From assembly GCA_023401045.1 (NCBI GenBank), contig JAEXEM010000069.1, positions 1 through 6,476 on the forward strand: a DNA stretch of 6,476 nucleotides, given 5' to 3'. The notes under the pieces are model-generated. The model made no database searches and had not been told where the DNA came from. It saw only the letters and a program-made list of their open reading frames with translations. A program made the position numbers and the translations under genes. This document shows positions 6,340-6,476 of this stretch, piece after piece. This DNA comes from Actinomycetes bacterium. Its GTDB lineage: Bacteria > Actinomycetota > Actinomycetes > Actinomycetales > Cellulomonadaceae. Position 1 is the stretch's first letter, and each line of letters begins with the position of its first letter.

Positions 6340-6345
6340 CTCCTC
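6340..6345 (-). promoter_or_regulatory. Ribosome binding site deciding a TTG start
   Basis: GAGGAG on the minus strand (6345-6340) stands 5 bases before TTG 6334. It is the best Shine-Dalgarno match near the beginning of the acyltransferase, and it fixes the rare TTG start where no ATG or in-frame GTG fits. Confidence 0.7.
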
Positions 6346-6437
6346 GCTCACCGTCCGCCGCGTCGTGCGCTCCCTCGGGGGGTGCACGGCTCGGCCGGAC
6401 CTGCCGCCGGCCGCGACGGGCCGACTCGTCGGGTCCG

Positions 6438-6447
6438 ACTCTAGAGT
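6438..6447. promoter_or_regulatory. Palindromic -10 region between divergent genes
   Basis: ACTCTAGAGT at 6438-6447 is a perfect 10-bp palindrome, so TAGAGT (TANNNT class) can be read on the plus strand at 6442-6447 and on the minus strand at 6443-6438. On the plus strand it lies 6 bases before ATG 6454, the leaderless arrangement. On the minus strand it would start a transcript near 6431 with a leader of about 97 bases before the acyltransferase TTG. It contains the only TpA step in the 119-bp gap (6335-6453). I see no clear -35 in either direction. Confidence 0.6.
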
Positions 6448-6453
6448 GCTCCC

Positions 6454-6476
6454 ATGGACGCACGTCCCGAGGACGA
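6454..6476 (+). CDS. Start of an unidentified divergent gene, cut by the window end
   Basis: ATG at 6454 opens a frame that reads MDARPED to the window end with no stop. The only support is the TAGAGT -10 placed 6 bases upstream and the coding-like codon choice; no Shine-Dalgarno site is present, as expected for a leaderless gene. Seven residues are too few to name a product. Confidence 0.5.

Noticed and set aside
6335..6463. Longer N-terminus for the acyltransferase from 6463
   Set aside because: It would overlap the divergent gene start and the palindromic promoter, and adds 43 Arg/Gly/Ala-rich residues before the conserved start of the fold.
1..6476. A new defence, mobile or biosynthetic system
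   Set aside because: All five substantial genes belong to well-known core families, base composition is uniform, and there are no transposase, integrase, att-like or CRISPR-like sequences.

Overview
This window looks like ordinary core chromosome of a high-GC actinobacterium. The base composition is very G+C-rich, third codon positions are almost all G or C, and starts are GTG, TTG or ATG. The gene set and order (a PASTA-type Ser/Thr kinase convergent with a class II DAHP synthase, with a 406-aa pyrophosphate-type phosphofructokinase and a PlsC-family acyltransferase behind it) resemble the pknL-aroG-plsC neighbourhood of Actinobacteria. By overall flavour I lean to Micrococcales, perhaps Cellulomonadaceae or a relative, but the sequence alone does not prove the genus.

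Layout. Bases 1-606 (+) hold the 3' end of a secreted or surface cell-wall lytic protein: the end of a LysM repeat, an Ala/Pro linker and an SLT transglycosylase domain. After 50 bp comes a 658-aa receptor kinase (657-2633, +) with a cytoplasmic kinase domain, an Asp-rich linker, one membrane helix and four extracellular PASTA repeats. It appears to be transcribed from its own leaderless promoter. A perfect 13-bp hairpin at 2728-2765 lies between the convergent ends of the kinase and aroG and probably terminates both.

The minus strand reads plsC-like (6334-5540), pfp (5345-4125), aroG (4128-2776). The pfp stop and the aroG start share the bases GTGA, so those two genes are almost certainly co-transcribed and translationally coupled. 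The first two are separated by 194 bp with a possible internal promoter. At the right edge a divergent gene starts at 6454 (+), only 23 bases of it visible. It has a leaderless-type -10 that is part of a 10-bp palindrome and could serve both directions.

Functionally the kinase and the transglycosylase point to peptidoglycan sensing and remodelling. The minus-strand cluster joins phospholipid acylation, reversible PPi-dependent glycolysis and the first step of aromatic amino acid synthesis. I found no mobile element, CRISPR array, tRNA or rRNA, and no sign of an undescribed system. The most useful second-look items are the promoter architecture and the pfp-aroG coupling.
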